From contig CALRIM020000070.1 of the NCBI GenBank assembly GCA_943360385.1, positions 1 to 14,970 of the forward strand: a stretch of 14,970 nt of DNA, read 5' to 3'. The stretch is from CAJBVG01 sp943360385. GTDB lineage: Bacteria; Bacteroidota; Bacteroidia; Sphingobacteriales; Sphingobacteriaceae. The notes beneath the pieces were generated by a model. That model had not been told where the DNA came from. It saw only the letters and a program-made list of their open reading frames with translations, and ran no database searches. Shown here in pieces: positions 14,459 through 14,970 of the stretch (positions are counted from its first letter, which is position 1; the number at the start of each line of letters is the position of its first letter). A program made the position numbers and the translations under genes.

Positions 14459-14970
14459 TTATCTAACAGCTACTTTGAAAGCATCTGTTTCCATGTATTT
14501 CTTGAACTCTAAATCTTTCGATGCACGAGCACGCATTTCTGAGTTTTCGCGGATTGCACGAGTTAAGTTAGTAGTTAACATATCTAAATTATTAGTGCGA
14601 GCACCAATGATCGCTTTTAGGTAGAATGTTTCTGCATCTTGTTTAGCACAGTCAGCATTTTTCTTAGCAGCATCATAGTTACCTGATAAGGTAGCTGCTA
14701 ATGCAGCGTTGTAGCTACAAGCATTAGCTGATCCGTAGAATGAAGATGCAGCTGCATAATCACCTGTACGAACTTTTAAGTTACCTAAGTTCACATTGTT
14801 TTGTGCACCTAATGATTTAGCAAGAGTATAATATTTCTCTGCGTTTTTGTAATCTTTCAATTGAGCATAAGCAACACCCATGTTATTGTAAACAATACCA
14901 TTGTCTTTGCTTAAGTTATTAGCCTCTTTTAATAAAGCCATTGCTTCGTTTGCTTTACCACCTTGAGTTA
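14459..14970 (-). CDS. Tetratricopeptide-repeat protein (partial, C-terminal part)
   Basis: The frame is open through the right edge, so the Met at 14941 is internal (upstream codons read TQGGKANEA); about 170 C-terminal residues are seen. TPR-like helix pairs are clear: NNMGVAYAQLKDYKNAEKYY followed by TLAKSLGA, then NLGNLKVRTGDYAAASSFYG, then a repeat around AALAATLSGNYDAAKKNADC. The tail ends RASKDLEFKKYMETDAFKVA, an ending I associate with TPR/OmpA-type envelope proteins of Bacteroidota, where the TPRs follow a signal peptide; the N-terminus is needed to confirm this. Codon choice looks more biased (GCT/GCA, GGT, AAC) than in neighbouring genes, which fits a well-expressed protein. It converges on the reductase gene across a shared terminator. 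Confidence 0.8.
   Translation of the reverse strand, partial: TQGGKANEAMALLKEANNLSKDNGIVYNNMGVAYAQLKDYKNAEKYYTLAKSLGAQNNVNLGNLKVRTGDYAAASSFYGSANACSYNAALAATLSGNYDAAKKNADCAKQDAETFYLKAIIGARTNNLDMLTTNLTRAIRENSEMRARASKDLEFKKYMETDAFKVAVR

Overview
The window is AT-rich, compactly coded chromosomal DNA from a member of the Bacteroidota, probably in or near the Flavobacteriia. The evidence is the gene content: DUF4199, a BatA-type N-terminal/vWA protein, a divergent ferredoxin and LuxC-type acyl-CoA reductase, and a degenerate dihydroorotase. Starts also lack Shine-Dalgarno sequences, and one site matches the Bacteroidota -7 element TAnnTTTG. No RNA genes, transposases, phage genes or CRISPR arrays were seen. 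Both edges cut a gene.

Left block, all minus strand (1-9704). A five-gene run starts at 9704: BatA/vWA membrane protein, degenerate dihydroorotase, acidic protein of unknown function, DUF4199 membrane protein, family 2 glycosyltransferase. Spacers are 4-9 bp or 1-bp TAATG overlaps, so it looks like one operon. A 141-bp gap made of stacked repeats (3980-4120) separates it from a second run: sugar-nucleotide epimerase, family 4 glycosyltransferase, six-helix membrane protein, and a GH3-family enzyme cut by the left edge. Together the two runs suggest cell-envelope or glycolipid work, but no substrate can be read from sequence.

Middle block, plus strand (9820-11465). hisA is joined by a TAATG overlap to a seven-bladed WD40 propeller. 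No other histidine gene is present.

Right block. Convergent to the WD40 gene is a minus-strand run: an Alvin-type 2[4Fe-4S] ferredoxin, a Rho-independent-type terminator, a secreted protein of unknown function, and an SH3/NlpC-P60 peptidase. Divergent from the ferredoxin is the acyl-CoA reductase; a perfect inverted repeat lies between the two. A strong terminator flanked by octamer arrays ends the reductase gene against the 3' end of a TPR-protein gene that runs off the right edge.

Most unusual are the gene-to-gene spacers. Three of them (3984-4004, 11455-11520, 14322-14457) hold 7- or 8-bp tandem units sharing a GAAYTA core. At the two convergent junctions the units form large palindromes that reach the stop codons. 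No wholly new multi-gene system could be shown; the repeat family and the metal-ligand-less dihydroorotase are the best leads.
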